From Tetragonia tetragonoides (Eukaryota; Streptophyta; Magnoliopsida; Caryophyllales; Aizoaceae): 64,000 nt of DNA. Shown here in pieces: positions 11,201 through 23,511 of this stretch (positions within the stretch are counted from its first letter, which is position 1; the number at the start of each line of letters is the position of its first letter). The DNA lies in assembly GCA_038025085.1 (NCBI GenBank), contig CM076147.1, positions 8,900,001 through 8,964,000 on the forward strand, written 5' to 3'. The position numbers and the translations under genes were made by a program. The notes under the pieces are model-generated. The model saw nothing but the letters and a program-made list of their open reading frames with translations. It searched no databases and was not told where the DNA came from.

Positions 11201-14200
11201 CAAATTGTTACTGAACATATGATGAGCGAGTAAAATTTGGTCATTTGACTTCTTAATGTTTGTTGAATGCTTGATTTTCAAATAGGAATCAAATTTTTTA
11301 GATTATCGGTTTACATATAGTAAGGTAGGATACCTAGTCGGTGACTGTTCCTGATTTTATTAGCAGGAACTCATCACCTTTCATCTATAATTGCATGTTG
11401 TTATCAGCGAGACTTCTTTTAAGCATGGAGATCTCCAAACTGAAGCCACAAAGATCTTTTATCGTATCTCCCATTCTTGGTTTTACATGTCAACTATAAC
11501 ACTTTTTTTAGTACTGTGCTTTGATGAATACCTTTTCCTCTAAACAGGGTATTGCGGAAAAAGCAGACCTTAAGAATAGTATTAAGATCCAACATATACA
11601 GTAAATTCTGCAAAAACAAACTAATGCAAAAGTAAAATTTGAGTGTTTATCGGCCTTGTGAAAATAATATTCTTGTTTCTCTTTCGATGCCCATCCTCTA
11701 CTTCTGCTCTGATTTATGTTTATCTTTCCTACTGAACTCTGGAGTTATGTCTAGTTCCAGAGTCCAATCTGTGGTTTGCCGGCAAGTTTGAAGTGGTGGA
11801 ATTGTGTTTCCTTTGTTCCTAGAAAAGCTAAACCAGATACTTAACTTAACAGTTTTCTTTTTTCTTTGAGGTGATGCTATATTGCAACTTTATAGTCATT
11901 CATGTGTCCAAGATTATGTTGATTTCTGACTTGCATACTGATTTTAGAGTTGCAATATATTTGGTCTTCAGGACGTGGCGTCGAAAATCATGTCATTCTC
12001 CCAAAATGGTCCAAGGGCTATCTGCATTCTGTCAGCTAATGGGGCCATATCACATGTGACTCTTCGTCAAGCGGCAACATCTGGTGGCTCAGTGACATAT
12101 GAGGTTTGTGGTAGCATTTGTGTGCTTTCGTAGCTTAGTGTGAACTTCAGATCTGTAGCATTCTACATTTGAACACATTTGTTGACTAATCAGCTGTTTT
12201 TCAAATGTCTATGAGATGTCGGAAATAAATTCGAGGCTTTGCCAAATTGGTTCCCTTATGGAAAAGTGAATTTTGTATATGGACCAAAATGTGGTGTGAA
12301 ATAATGTGTAGTCCATGTACATCGGGAGCTTGCATAGTGATTTATCATCTAACATACCATAAACCGGGAGAATGGTTTTGTTGATTGGATGTCATTGGTT
12401 TAATGTTTTAGGAGTCTTGCTTTTGGAGTATGTACAATTGTTTACGACCTCATCTAAGTATATGATTGCACGATCCTTCCCAATCCTTCCTAGAAGGTGG
12501 AGGTTGTGAATGATGCTACTAATAGATGAGTGTTCGTAGAGTTTTCTTGTAAGCTACGTCTTCATAGTGTAGCGAACTCCTTATTTGTCATTAATAAAAT
12601 TGACTTAATTACCAAAAAAAATAAAAAAAATACCATAAACCGACCAGCAACTAAGTGCTCACGACGCCCAGGCTTGTGACATGGTGCATGGTCTGAGGTA
12701 GAGCCTTTTCTTTCATGCCTTTAATTGGTAAGCATTGAGTGACAGCTACTGCACAACAAATTAGATGTGGAGATGTTTGATGTAATCCAACACAAATACC
12801 GAAAATGGAACATTGCTCAATAGTGACACTTTTCTTTTTAATATCCAAGATTTTGATGGAGAGTGTCACTTTTTCGCATGTTGACTAAGGCTCCCTTGGA
12901 TAACAATATAGGATAACAGATTTTCCTTGTCCTACCTTGCCTCAATGCATGTTTCCCTACCTGTATCAGAAACAGAGTGTCTGATTTGTAATCTGTCTGA
13001 TTATGCTTTGCCATGTTTGTTTCGCAAAGTAGGATTGGACATAAATGGATCTGGCAGTGGTTAATTATGAGTCATGAATACTTACCTTCTGTCGGAAACA
13101 TTTCTAGCATATTTCAGTGGGGAAAAGATTTTCACTCTCTAAAATAAGCGGTTAACCTTGCGATTAGTCGGGTAAAAGTGTAAAACCCGGGAACCACATT
13201 ATCCACAAAAACTATTTAAGCTGTTTTGCCATATGTTTAGGTCCTGTTAAACTTTATCATCAAGGAGAAGGAAAGAACGATGCTCCAAAGTTGCTCAACA
13301 TTAGTGGCCCTCCTCACCTTGAAACATGATATCTTATTACCATTCATGTTTCTTTCCTTTCATGAATTTGTTGCGCTGCAATTGCTTATTGATGCTACTC
13401 TATATGTGAATAATTTCCAAAGACAGTGGACATCAACTATTGGTTCAGTGAATCTTTTATTATTTTGTGCTTTGTTGCAGAGTGTTTCTGAATAAATTCT
13501 TCATTTAACTTGCCGATCTGGCTCCTTTTCTTTCATTGAACTGCAGGGACGCTTTGAAATTCTGTCACTCTCGGGTTCATTCATGCTTTCAGATGCTGGG
13601 GGTCAGCGTAGCAGGTCCGGTGGCCTAAGTGTGTCTTTAGCTGGGCCTGATGGTCGTGTGTTAGGAGGCGGAGTGGCTGGTCTCTTAACTGCTGCAACCC
13701 CTGTACAGGTTGGACCTTCTTCCTTCTCTCTCAGAGGCAAAATTTTGTAGGAAGTCTTACAGTTATACATCGTACATTGTTTGCTTGTAATCTAGGTAAG
13801 CATTAGGATAGCAGTAACTCTTTACGGAAACATGTGAGCATTGGTCTTGGTGGATATTGACTTATCAAGTTTTGGACTGGAGCCTAATGTCTTATCAATG
13901 TGGAAAATGGATTTATCTAGTTGAATGAGGCAAAGTTGCTTGGCCACAATGGCACTACGTTTCTTTAGATTAAAGAAAATGTTTGATGTATGAAAATTGT
14001 GGAGAATAGCGAAAGGAGGATAAGGAATCCTTACAAAGCAAATAAGCAATGCAAGTAGAATTACAGATTTGTGCAATTTCTCTGCACATCAGAAACTAAC
14101 TTCTAAAAACGCCACCCATTGTAGCCCAAAAAAAGGTTAAGTCAGTGACCCTACTTAGACAAACTCAGGTGACATTGCTCTCCCATAAAAATCCTAGTGT

Positions 14201-16224
14201 TTCTTTTCAACCTAATACACCATTTGATAGCAAAGAAAGCATTCCGCCAAAAAAGGTTTCTCTCATTATCTCTCCCAAATTCCACAAAGTGAGCCTGTAA
14301 AACTTCTAAAACAAGGCTAGATAAATGCAATGTTCCCCTCTGTCACCAAACATTTTTCCCCAAAGGAGCCACGCCAAATCACAAGTCACAATGTCACTAT
14401 GTTTTATCACTCAGAATTCTAGTGGTATCCTGCTGTGTTGTGGCGTGAATGTGTGATAGTATTAATCAACAAAATGCACTAGAAAAGGAGGTGTGAGGGA
14501 CTTAGTTGTGAGACATGTCCCTTAGATAACCTCCTTTATTTCAGCTATTTCAGAAATTTTGTTAGTTTCTTCCTTATTCTGACTTTTTGTGTCTTACATT
14601 CTTACCTAGACAAGTTAGGTCAAGTTGGTAGCATATTAATGAACAGTCATTTTTGTTGATAGATATGTCAGAGCTAGAGAATAATGCTTATTAGGGAATG
14701 GCATCCCTCTCATAACTCCCATCGGTAATACATTCTGGACTTCAAAGCTGCTTGTAGATCAATAGCTAGAAATCTAGTCTTCTTGAAATCAAAGTGATAG
14801 CCAGGGCTACAAAAATTTCACATCTCTATGTGTTGTGGGCTGGCAACCCAAGCAGAGGGATGGAGAGGATTGGGCCACTAGAGGGTGTGTAAAGGCTCAC
14901 ATTAGTTGCTTGAATGAAGATAAAAACAATGAAATAGTATGGTACGTGGGGTATCAAGTCTCGGTTGTGGTCGCAACATTGTGGAAAGGTAGTTTCACAG
15001 GTGTTGTGTAACGGGGTGCGGTTATCAGAACGTGAATTTTATATAGACCGTATGAGCTGTATCGGCTGTACTGGCGAATCATCAGCTATATATTGGCCGT
15101 ATCGGCTATTTATCAGCTATTTCTCGGAGTACATGCCGTATCAGACACCACATTTCTAACTGAACATTCGATTATGAGCAAGATCAAAAATCGTTATGTA
15201 CCACCGATACGCAACAGATTGATACGGTGGTACAAACTATGAAGTGCTGAGCCCCAATTTTGAAGTATCTGTTTACGCCTTTAGAAGATCCAGTCATAGA
15301 TGTCTTCAACAGTGCTACTTTGTGATAAAATCACAGATAATGTTCAGATTACTAAAGTAAATCCAGATCACATTTCAGATATTTGCAAATTTATGTCATT
15401 TGTGGTTAAGCAATTTGCACTGTTGATTCTTGGTAATCCTATATTAGGATTTTAGGTTTGGTTTTAAGGGAGCTTAACAAAAGAATGAGAGAATTTGTGA
15501 ATTGTGATTAATAGCCATTCCTTTGGGGTAGATCAAAGCTGATTCTTGACTTGTGTTCCCAACCATAAAATTTTGGTGTAATAGATTATGATTCGTACTT
15601 GATCTGTGTATATAACAGATAATTCATGTGGTCATATTGAACATATTACCTGTCAGCAATTTTTGTCCTTTCCCCCCCCCCTGGTACTTTTAAGTAGGTT
15701 CTCTGAGTGAAGTTGCACTATTAATGTCTGGAAGATTTTCCTGGTTCGTTGGGTTTTCCTCCTGGAAACTGAACTTTCAAAGACACACGAGAACATATAC
15801 ACAATTAGCTATTCATACTGATGATCTGACTTTTCAGCTTATTTGTCTTGTCCTTGTAAGGTCAACTTCCTGCATCTCAAGATTGGTATTTAACTTGCTT
15901 TACATGCTTGATTATGTCTTGTTCAAGACCAGAGAGCATATACTGCATTAACCTTTTTTGACAGTGGCTTCTTCCTATTTGTGGCAGGTGGTTGTGGGCA
16001 GTTTTATTGCAGATGGTCGAAAAGAAACGAATAATGAAAATTTGATGGACCCTTCATCTGCTCCATCCAGACATCATGCTGGGATGGGATCAACAGGAGT
16101 CAGCAGCCCAACATCACGTGGGACACAAAGTGAGTCGTCTGGTGGGGCTGGGAGCCCTATCAATCAAAGTACAGGAGCCGTTAACAGCACTCCACCTGGT
16201 ATGCCAGGCCTGCCATGGAAGTAA
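8269..16224 (+). CDS. AHL10: AT-hook motif nuclear-localized protein, two hooks plus PPC domain (AHL10-like)
   Basis: Five coding exons join in frame: 8269-8851, 9831-9883, 11972-12103, 13547-13708 and 15988-16224, giving 388 residues. Residues 98-107 hold AT-hook 1 (KRKRGRPRKYG), and residues 177-189 hold hook 2 (KKARGRPPG). Between them is a Pro/Gln-rich stretch (about 120-165). The PPC/DUF296 domain starts near residue 195 with GFTPHI, the mark of type-B PPC domains, and includes GRFEILSLSGSF and VVGSFIADGRK. Two hooks plus a type-B PPC define a type-II AHL. Such proteins bind AT-rich DNA in the nucleus and oligomerise through PPC to modulate transcription. The intron within the PPC region fits intron-containing clade B. 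Splice sites are all GT-AG. The AHL10 label rests on architecture and on the SDR42E-like neighbour, which is also the neighbour in Arabidopsis as remembered. Confidence 0.93.
10635..10792 (+). mobile_element. Au-like SINE (short form) in AHL intron 2
   Basis: It is bordered by the perfect 18-bp duplication TGATAGTTTTTAGGAAAA (10617-10634 and 10793-10810). The body has GGGTAAGGCTGCGTACAT and CCCAGACCCCGCCCT, and ends in (TTG)n, the features of the Au SINE group. The head contains a short tandem repeat of the AAAACTGTTTTC type. Confidence 0.88.
14110..14340 (-). pseudogene. LINE zf-RVT fragment in AHL intron 4
   Basis: The minus strand can be read as WRNAFFAIKWCIRLKRNTRI, matching the conserved end of the zinc-binding zf-RVT region of plant LINEs, in which a Trp-x-Ile-Trp-x-x-Arg-Asn core is usual. 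It is a short fragment with no flanking LINE domains identified. Further downstream in the same intron (about 14960-15240) lies a GTATCGGC-rich tract of unknown origin. Confidence 0.55.
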
Positions 16225-17200
16225 CTCCCTTCAGTTGCGTGGATTCTCACTAATTGTGTTATATAGGCATGGCTCGGCACTAATATCGTTTTGATTAGCT
16301 CATTATAACGATATGCCGAAGTGTAATTAATGTTGTTTGTGTAGATTAAGGACTCACATTACTTTCCCCATGACTGGCAGCTGGCTGGATAGTGGAGAGT
16401 GACGAGTTAGTAGTTAGTTGTAGACATCACAGTCGCAGCCATGAAACTTGGTTAGGGTAGTTAGGTTAAAGTCTAGCACATGTGCAGTGGAGAGGATTAG
16501 ATTAGCATGGATGGTCAGAGTGTTTGGTCTGTTTTGTTGAACACCACATTATTTTGTTATTGATATCATGTGATGTTTCAACATTCCTGCCCAGGCACTT
16601 GAATGAAAGTCTTGAGTACTGGTGGACTCCTATTTTATTTGAATGTTAATCAAAGAGGTGGTTTTAGTATGTAAGCTTCAGCTTTATATTGTCAATTTGT
16701 CATTGTTACTGTGGGATGTGCTTCAGATTTTGAATCATATGGAAGGTGATACCCAGGTTTTGATTCTTTTGTGAAGCAAGTAATGACAGCAATTTTTTCG
16801 TGAAAGATTCAAAATGGAAGAAGTATGATATTATATGAAACAGAAAATGTGCAAGGAATCAAGTGATGAATAGATCTTAGTTCACTTCCCAGTATTGAGG
16901 TTGACTGTTCTATTTTATTTTTATTTTTATTTTGAAATCATAAGGAAGTCACGCCCTTTAAGAATAATAAGACTCGATCCAAAGTCTTTTGGGAGGGGCG
17001 ATGACAATTTCAGATTTAGTTAAGATGGCTGCTCCTGCCCCAAAATTTGATGATTCTAAGCCCACACTTATTTGGTCTGGCCCATTAAGCTATCATTTTG
17101 TTAGCATGTTGCTGCTTTTTTTGATGAAGAGATGGGATATTATTAACTTAAATGAGAGTTACAGAAATCAGCCACACCTAAATCAATGACACCCTCATGA
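16225..17200. other. AHL 3'UTR and intergenic spacer
   Basis: The first few hundred bases after the stop probably form the AHL 3'UTR. Several AATAAA-like A/T-rich stretches occur, but none can be singled out. Nothing else is recognised before the LINE remnant. Confidence 0.35.
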
Positions 17201-17201
17201 G

Positions 17202-18110
17202 TTAGGACCCCCTCCCCCAAACTCTAGAGGAAAAGGAAATAGGATTTAAGTGCGTCATATAATGCACAACCTTATTCCCCTCTTGCTTTACATGACTCCA
17301 AATAACTCTATCAAAATAACTAGCTAACCTATAAATGTCCTGCAAAGCAAAACCAATGAAAATACAAGGTTTATCTTTCCTATGAAAATAATTTTTTAGA
17401 CTCAAACAATCACCTTCAGCAACTAAACTTCGAGCTTCACTCTATAAAGCCATTTGAATTCCAAATTTCATTACATAAGCTTCTGCAACCTTTGTCTCAT
17501 CTGTATTACGCACAACAACACCAAACCCAATTCCACCACCCTGTAAGAAACATGCATCAACATTTACCTTCATCATGCCCACTGCTGGGGGAGACCAAGT
17601 TTCCTGGTGTTGGATTGTCACCTTGCATGGTACCTCTCTTACTACTTGGGGTGTGTTAGTTTCCACTTATTGGATATTACCCAATTGGTGAAAATCAATG
17701 GCAAGACCTTACCCAATCAATGAGAATCAGTGACATGACTTTACTGAATCAGTGGTAGAACCTTACCCAATCAGTGGAAATCAGTGGTGGGACCCACATT
17801 CTTATTCACAGAATCAGTGACATGGCCTTACTGAATCAGTGAGAATCAGTGGAAGAACCTTACCGAATCATTTGAAATAAGTGATAGGGGTTTGCCCAAT
17901 CAATGGAAGGACCTTACCCAATCAATGAGAATCAATGAGAATAAATGGAAAAAAACGCACCCTTGATAAGCATCCAGGTAATCTAAATCTTCCTTGCACA
18001 CATCTGTCACCACGTCTTCAATACCACAATCTAGAACTGAATTTCTATCCCGCCATATTGCCCACACATATTGGGGCTTGAGTGGCAAAAATTGCCCAAT
18101 TTTTCACATT
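17202..18110 (-). pseudogene. LINE RNase H domain remnant split by a tandem repeat
   Basis: Three minus-strand pieces lie in the expected order. Near 18060 is YVWAIWRDRNSV, which resembles the Trp-x-x-Trp-x-x-Arg-Asn end of zf-RVT. At 17442-17666 is WSPPAVGMMKVNVDACF followed by GGIGFGVVVRNTD, the start of the plant LINE RNase H domain with its catalytic Asp. At 17202-17405 is VIWSHVKQEGNKVVHYMTHL, the C-terminal His motif. A run of diverged tandem repeats (17670-17945) separates the first two. Stops between the pieces show that it is dead. Confidence 0.7.
17670..17945. repeat. Degenerate tandem repeat of CAATCAGTGAGAATCAGTGG type
   Basis: Units built from TTACCCAATCAATGAGAATC, with variants such as TTACTGAATCAGTGGTAGAA, recur about every 30-50 bp across the segment. 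They lie exactly inside the LINE remnant and share no similarity with LINE coding sequence. Confidence 0.75.
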
Positions 18111-18546
18111 GGATCCTGATTGGTTTTAACGTGGTGTAATATACACAAATATGTATTTGTGTTTATCTCTCTCTCTCCTCCTTTTTAGGCCTCTTTGAAT
18201 TTTATGGGATAGTATGAGACTATGGGTGTGGGGGAGAGTAGGAAAGGAGAGAGATAGACACAATACACACTTGTGTATATTACACAATGTGTAAGCTTAG
18301 CATTTCTCAATTTTTCTTCATAAAAAAAAAAGAAAACATTTCCTGTTCCGGTCTCCATCAGTCAACTTCAACTCAAACGCTCTCTTCCTCAACTTTAATC
18401 TTTTGACTAACCATGGAAGAAAACCCATTAAACCCTAACAACAAAATCAGATTTGATTTTGAATCCCTGCCTGTGGAAGTAACTAGACCGACATTCTCTA
18501 AAGATTGCCTTCAAAACCTCTTCACCGCTCCAAATGCGTATGCAAG

Positions 18547-19221
18547 CTAGGTTGCACAGATATTGATACGGATACGAATACGGGTACGAATATGGGTGCG
18601 GGATACTGCAATTCTAAATTTTCTAAGATACGAGTACGACAAAAATATAATATAAAATATATAATATAACAACTTTAAAAAGAAAAAAAAAGAAGAAAGG
18701 TTAATTACAATTCAATTTATAATCTTTATTGACATTTTTAATATCTATATATCATTCTCCATTAAGAATACAATATCAAAGATGAAAAATGCGTGAGTAA
18801 GTTGATGACTAATTAGTAGTTGGTATGTAAGTGTGGGAGATAGAGAGAGTTGGCGAACCGACCATCTGCTCTCGTAGGCGTAAGCCTTCAGATCAGACAA
18901 GATGGACGCTATGATGAGAAAGAAATGTCATTTCTTTTGGGTTGCATAAAGATATATTTAACGAAATACTTAATCTTTGTTGCAAAAAATATAATTAATT
19001 GAAGTGTTTGCTGATTTGGCGCATCTTTAAAGTATCCACCGTGTATCCGAGAAGTTCCGTAATTATTTTGGGAAAAAACTAATATGAAAAAAATAGGATA
19101 CTTCCCCGATACGTATCGGGTGCGTATTTCCAAGTATCGGGAGTGTATCATAGAAGTATCGGTATCCGAAACGTATCGGATACGGGATACTGCTGTTGGG
19201 CCAGGTATCGGTGCAACCTAG
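18547..19221. mobile_element. DNA transposon with CTAGGTTGCAC ends, inserted in the F-box gene
   Basis: The element starts CTAGGTTGCACAGATA and ends TATCGGTGCAACCTAG, near-perfect inverted repeats. The 8-bp duplication TATGCAAG flanks it (18539-18546 and 19222-19229). Removing the element and one TATGCAAG copy restores the F-box reading frame at this point. Subterminal parts carry many GATACG and GTATCC motifs. No transposase is encoded. An inverted homologous copy occurs at 54475-55932. Confidence 0.88.
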
Positions 19222-19244
19222 TATGCAAGTCATGGTATGCAGAG

Positions 19245-19322
19245 ACAACAACAACAAACAACAACAACAACAACAACAACAAACAACAACAACAACAACA
19301 ACAACATCAAACAACAACAACA
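19245..19322 (+). repeat. (AAC)n microsatellite in the F-box pseudogene
   Basis: ACAACAACA units with a few interruptions, read as Asn/Thr/Gln runs within the former coding sequence, directly after the F-box. Confidence 0.9.
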
Positions 19323-19759
19323 ATCAAAGATGTCATGGCTTTTGATTTTCGATATGAAAATTTCAGTCTACTGCCATTGCCTAATGAATACAGTATGAGG
19401 GTTCTAACTGGGAGGGATCTTTTGAGGATTTCGAGGGTAATATTTCATTGCAGGTTATGGATTTTAGTAATGTTGAGAAACCTTGTATTATGCTGCATTT
19501 ATTTATGGGTTATGAAGGAGTCATGGACCAAGTTGTTTCGTTTCCCGTTGGTGGGTGAGTCGTGAGTGTAGTCCATATATATATATCAGTCTAATAGAAT
19601 AAACTATAAATATTATTGGTATGACAATGAGGGAGGAATGGAAGATGCTGGTTTTATTGTATCCGATGGTACTCATGCACTGATATGCTTTGGAAGCCTT
19701 GTATCTCCTGCCATTCGTAAGATTTCGAACCCCATTGCTGATTGCTTTGCGTATCATAC

Positions 19760-21000
19760 CCTAATTAGCTATTGAAGCTCTCAGTTTATATTTTGGTTGC
19801 AAATTACTGCTAAGAGAAAACTCAGAATTGTGCATATTACAATATACACAGAATCTAAAATTATACTCTACTGTAGTAAGTTTTAATGTCAATACTCAGT
19901 GATGTTTGTGGCTTGTTTAATGATTCCCTCTCAATTTCCTACTTAACAGCTTTTGTAGAAATGCGCTTTATCCACTTTTCCTACTTTCTTCTCTTGAGTT
20001 CTTGTCTATGGATTTGAATTTGTAAGTGTATATGTTTGTGGCTTTTGTTATAAGGCGCTCTGTTGGTTGTAGTACATACTTAACTTTCTCGGTTGGTTCT
20101 ACATATGCACACTATATTTTTCAGAACTTCATGGAGCTATCCCTATCCTGTGCTCTGCTTTCGATTTTGTGAGTTTTTCCGCTAGTCCACCTGAAAGACA
20201 TAGGCTTCAACAGTTGTCCTGGGAAATATGTTTTGTTTTTAGATAACATGGGCGTTCAAGCTTTGGTTGACTAATTTCATGGGCCCTAAAGTTAACGACT
20301 AGGAAAACCTCCGGTGGACCTGTGGGGACTCCTTGTTTGAGAGCTTGTATATTCCCCTAATGCAAGTTCATTGAATATGAAAAAATCTGATTGAATTTCC
20401 TCATTGTATGACGTGACATCACCAACCTGCTAATCTTCATTGCAATATTGATTGATAGGTGTTGATATAGTTTAACAATTTTTGTATTGCAAAATGCAAA
20501 ATCATTAAATATGATTGAATTTTCTCATTGTTTCGACATCACCAACCTTCCAATCTTCATCTACAATGTTGATAGGTGTGAGAAAAATGTTTAAAAAAAT
20601 TCTCAGCTGCTGATTGTTACAAGCTGTGATTAGCCAAAAAGTGCATCTTGCCTAATTGGTTTCCTGGCCAAATGAGAATTGCTAGCAAAAAAAGTGATTT
20701 GGGAAGCACTATCTTATAGAGCTATTGTACTGCTGTGACGGTTAGCTAGATGAGATTATCTTATTGTTTCAGAGAAGTGAGGCAATATAATTATTTTTGC
20801 TGAATTTGTAGGATTTCATGGTATATTTTTCTGTCTATAGTAAGGTGCTGTTATAACAATCTTTTTGGTATGACTACTAAGTATTAAGGTATGATGAGTA
20901 AATGGGCATGTGAAACGTCTTTGTTTTCCCCTTTGTGAAATTTCTCTCATCAATCCTTGATCTGTGGAATGATTTCGTGTAAGCTTTAATATGAAGCTAA
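19760..21000. other. Intergenic, nothing recognised
   Basis: AT-rich DNA downstream of the F-box pseudogene with no supported gene or delimited element. Confidence 0.35.
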
Positions 21001-21014
21001 GGGGTTAAATTATA

Positions 21015-21302
21015 ACCAACAAGGGTGGTGGTCTAGTAGTTCCAAATTCACTCTCAAGTGGTTTGATAAGGCAAGGTAATGGGTTCGAATCCCCATTCCC
21101 CCCATGCCTTGTGTTTGCTGGCTTCTCGGGACTATACTAGCCCCTTGTTGGTGCTACGTTGACGGAGTTAGTGCTTGCGCTAGTTGTTCAGCTAGTCTGA
21201 TATGTTCACTACTAAACACGAGAGTCCGAATATGATGTAGCGGTGGGGTTGCCTCAGTCGCCATTTACTTGCACCCTCTTTTTGTTGAGCAAGAAATAAA
21301 AG
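21015..21302 (+). mobile_element. tRNA-derived SINE, 288 bp
   Basis: It is bordered by the 14-bp duplication GGGGTTAAATTATA (21001-21014 and 21303-21316). The head has a box A-like GGTGGTCTAGTAGTTCC and a box B GGGTTCGAATCCCC at about 21089. The 3' part (GCCTCAGTCGCCATTTACTTG) is unlike the other SINEs in the window, so it represents a separate family. Confidence 0.82.
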
Positions 21303-21870
21303 GGGGTTAAATTATAGAAATTGACATATCAATGTTATTTCGGAGTTCTTGACAAACTTTTCTGTTTCTATGTTGCTTAAATTGGTTGTTTTCCTCTTTG
21401 TTCTATGGGTCACTACTAATTCTAGTCATTGCTCCCCCTTCCCCCCGGTCCCTTGCTGGATGAAACTATTTGCAGAACATTGGGATGATGGTGTGACATT
21501 TCCATAGCCAAATCTCCTCTTCCTTAATTGAATTTGTAAAGCTGGCCAGATGCATCCTTTTGCAGAAGCTTTTTTTTGCCATGGAATTATGATCGATGGC
21601 CTTTTCTATTAGGCATTGATCACTCATGATCTTATTGCCTTATTGGTGCTTCCTTGTGTGTAAAATTTGTGGTTATGTACTTCCGGCAGATTTGTATAAG
21701 TTGATAACAATACAGAAATGAAATTCAGTTGTCAGCAAAACCACTAATGGTATAAGTTAGTTTTCTACCTTAGGTTGCCAATTGGCAAGCATGTTTTTAA
21801 GGGTAATTAGGCAACAGTCTGGCCGTCTAGCTTTCAGTAGATGTGGTTAAACTTGAACCTTAGAAACAAG

Positions 21871-22057
21871 CTATGTTGCTCGGACTCGGCTAAGTGTCAG
21901 AGTGTTCACTATCCATACCCATGTCCGACTCGGCCATTTTATGAAAATTCTGCATGTTTTTCCTTTAAAATGTAGTGTCCAGTGTCTATACCCATGTCGG
22001 AGTGTCCAGTACCCAACACGGGTACTTGAGGCAATATAAAGAGTTCGAGCAACATAG
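21871..22057. mobile_element. 187-bp MITE with CTATGTTGCTC ends
   Basis: The ends are CTATGTTGCTCGGACTC and GAGTTCGAGCAACATAG, with a perfect 8-bp duplication GAAACAAG (21863-21870 and 22058-22065). The interior has repeats of TGTCCGACTCGG and TGTCGGAGTGTC type. The ends (CTAtGTTGCtC) are clearly related to those of the 18547 element (CTAgGTTGCaC). Confidence 0.88.
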
Positions 22058-22065
22058 GAAACAAG

Positions 22066-22697
22066 GTTAACTTCCCAGATCATGATTACAATGAGCCTTT
22101 ATATTTGGTTTCCTTGATGCCTAAAACTAACATAATCTTCTTCACCAGGATTTGGTGCAGCGGTAGAATGATGGTGGGACTGGGACATGAAGGAGCCTTT
22201 TGGATTCTAAGACTGTTGGTCTGTGTATATTGTGTCGATGATGGAAGTTGCAGATAATTTGTTAAAACTTTTATCTGACATTTTTGCTGATGATGATAGT
22301 ACTTAGTAGCTACACATGTATCTGTTGTCTAATATTCTATATGTATTTCTGAGCTATTGTAGTGATCTTTTGGACTTCATCTTGTTTTGTTTCCGAGTCT
22401 AGTTTATTGGCTCGAGATCTCGATGGCTCAGGCCGGTGATCAACTCTAGAGTTTCTGACCAAAAGTAATTTAGGCACCCTTTACAGGTGCACCAGCACAA
22501 TAACAGTGAGTTTTTGGTAGCTAGCCAGTGGTTTTTCATCACTTTTTCCTGCCTTCTAGGAGCTGTGATTTTGGTGGTGGAAGGGGATGGTGTTGATGGT
22601 AGTGATCTGTTGAGAAATATGTAACCGTTTAGTCATCGAGTGGACATATGTCAAAAATTGAGTGGTAGTTGTTAGACTTTTAGTCATTTTGCTAATA
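22066..22697. other. Intergenic, nothing recognised
   Basis: No gene or delimited repeat seen between the small MITE and the tandem duplication. Confidence 0.35.
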
Positions 22698-23473
22698 CTC
22701 AGATTTCATAAAATTATTTTGTGTTTTTTCAAAAAGGATAATATTTCTTCTTGAAGAATTAGGATTAAATTGTATACAAACAATCCAAAGTTTGTTAAGG
22801 AGTAGTTTACTACTCTGTCAGTGAGATAAGATCCTCTCCAATAGAATGATGTGGTATTCGATGTGGTAACTTACAAAAACACACAAAAATGGGAAAGAAG
22901 ATTAGAGTTGGATGTCTTTTGGAGTTAGCTGGCATGATATTGATGATATTGGTTTATTAGAAGGGAAATTGGAGGGAAGTACTTGAAAGGATCTTTACTC
23001 TCTGTAAACAAACGTACAATTTTTCAAAAAGGAAATTTCGATGAAAATAAGTCAAAATTTTATCGACCCGATAATAATAATTCGAAGTTATCTTTTTTGT
23101 AGTATTGGACTCGGTACTCACGCCGTCTATTTCCTTTACTATTAGGCTATTAGCTGAGTTGTTAATCTGTATTAATTCTTAATAAACAAAATTAAGTTAA
23201 AATTATTTTTGGATAAAAATGCTCCCATCAAATCCAACTTCTATCTCCTCCTGTGTGTGGGGTAAGTGATGGGATTGGGGTGGTATCAGTTAGGGCTCCA
23301 CAAGAATAGGTTCAGACTGACTATTTAGACCGAACCTAATCAAACTTGATCAGACCTAGACCAAACCCAATGTATTTGGTTAGGTCCATGGTCCAATTTT
23401 TTAGAATTTCGATTTAGGTCCGGTTCATTTTTTTTTTTCCCGATTTAGACCTGTTTGGACCGAAAACCTTTAA

Positions 23474-23511
<38 letters not shown>

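Larger units (their letters stand above)
18413..19720 (+). pseudogene. F-box protein with FBA-type C-terminus, disrupted
   Basis: The start MEENPLNPNNK is followed by FDFESLPVEV, the beginning of an F-box. A one-base shift later the frame reads LPSKPLHRSKC, and across the transposon insertion it continues VCKSWYAE, the classic end of the F-box. After a Thr/Asn-coding (AAC)n tract come VMAFDFRYENFSLLPLPNEY and ESWTKLFRFPL, both typical of the F-box-associated (FBA) interaction domain. An ICFGSLVSP stretch near 19690 matches the usual FBA end. The gene is inactivated by the 675-bp insertion at 18547, the earlier frameshift, and loss of most of the middle FBA region. Intact relatives act as substrate receptors of SCF ubiquitin ligases. 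Confidence 0.8.
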
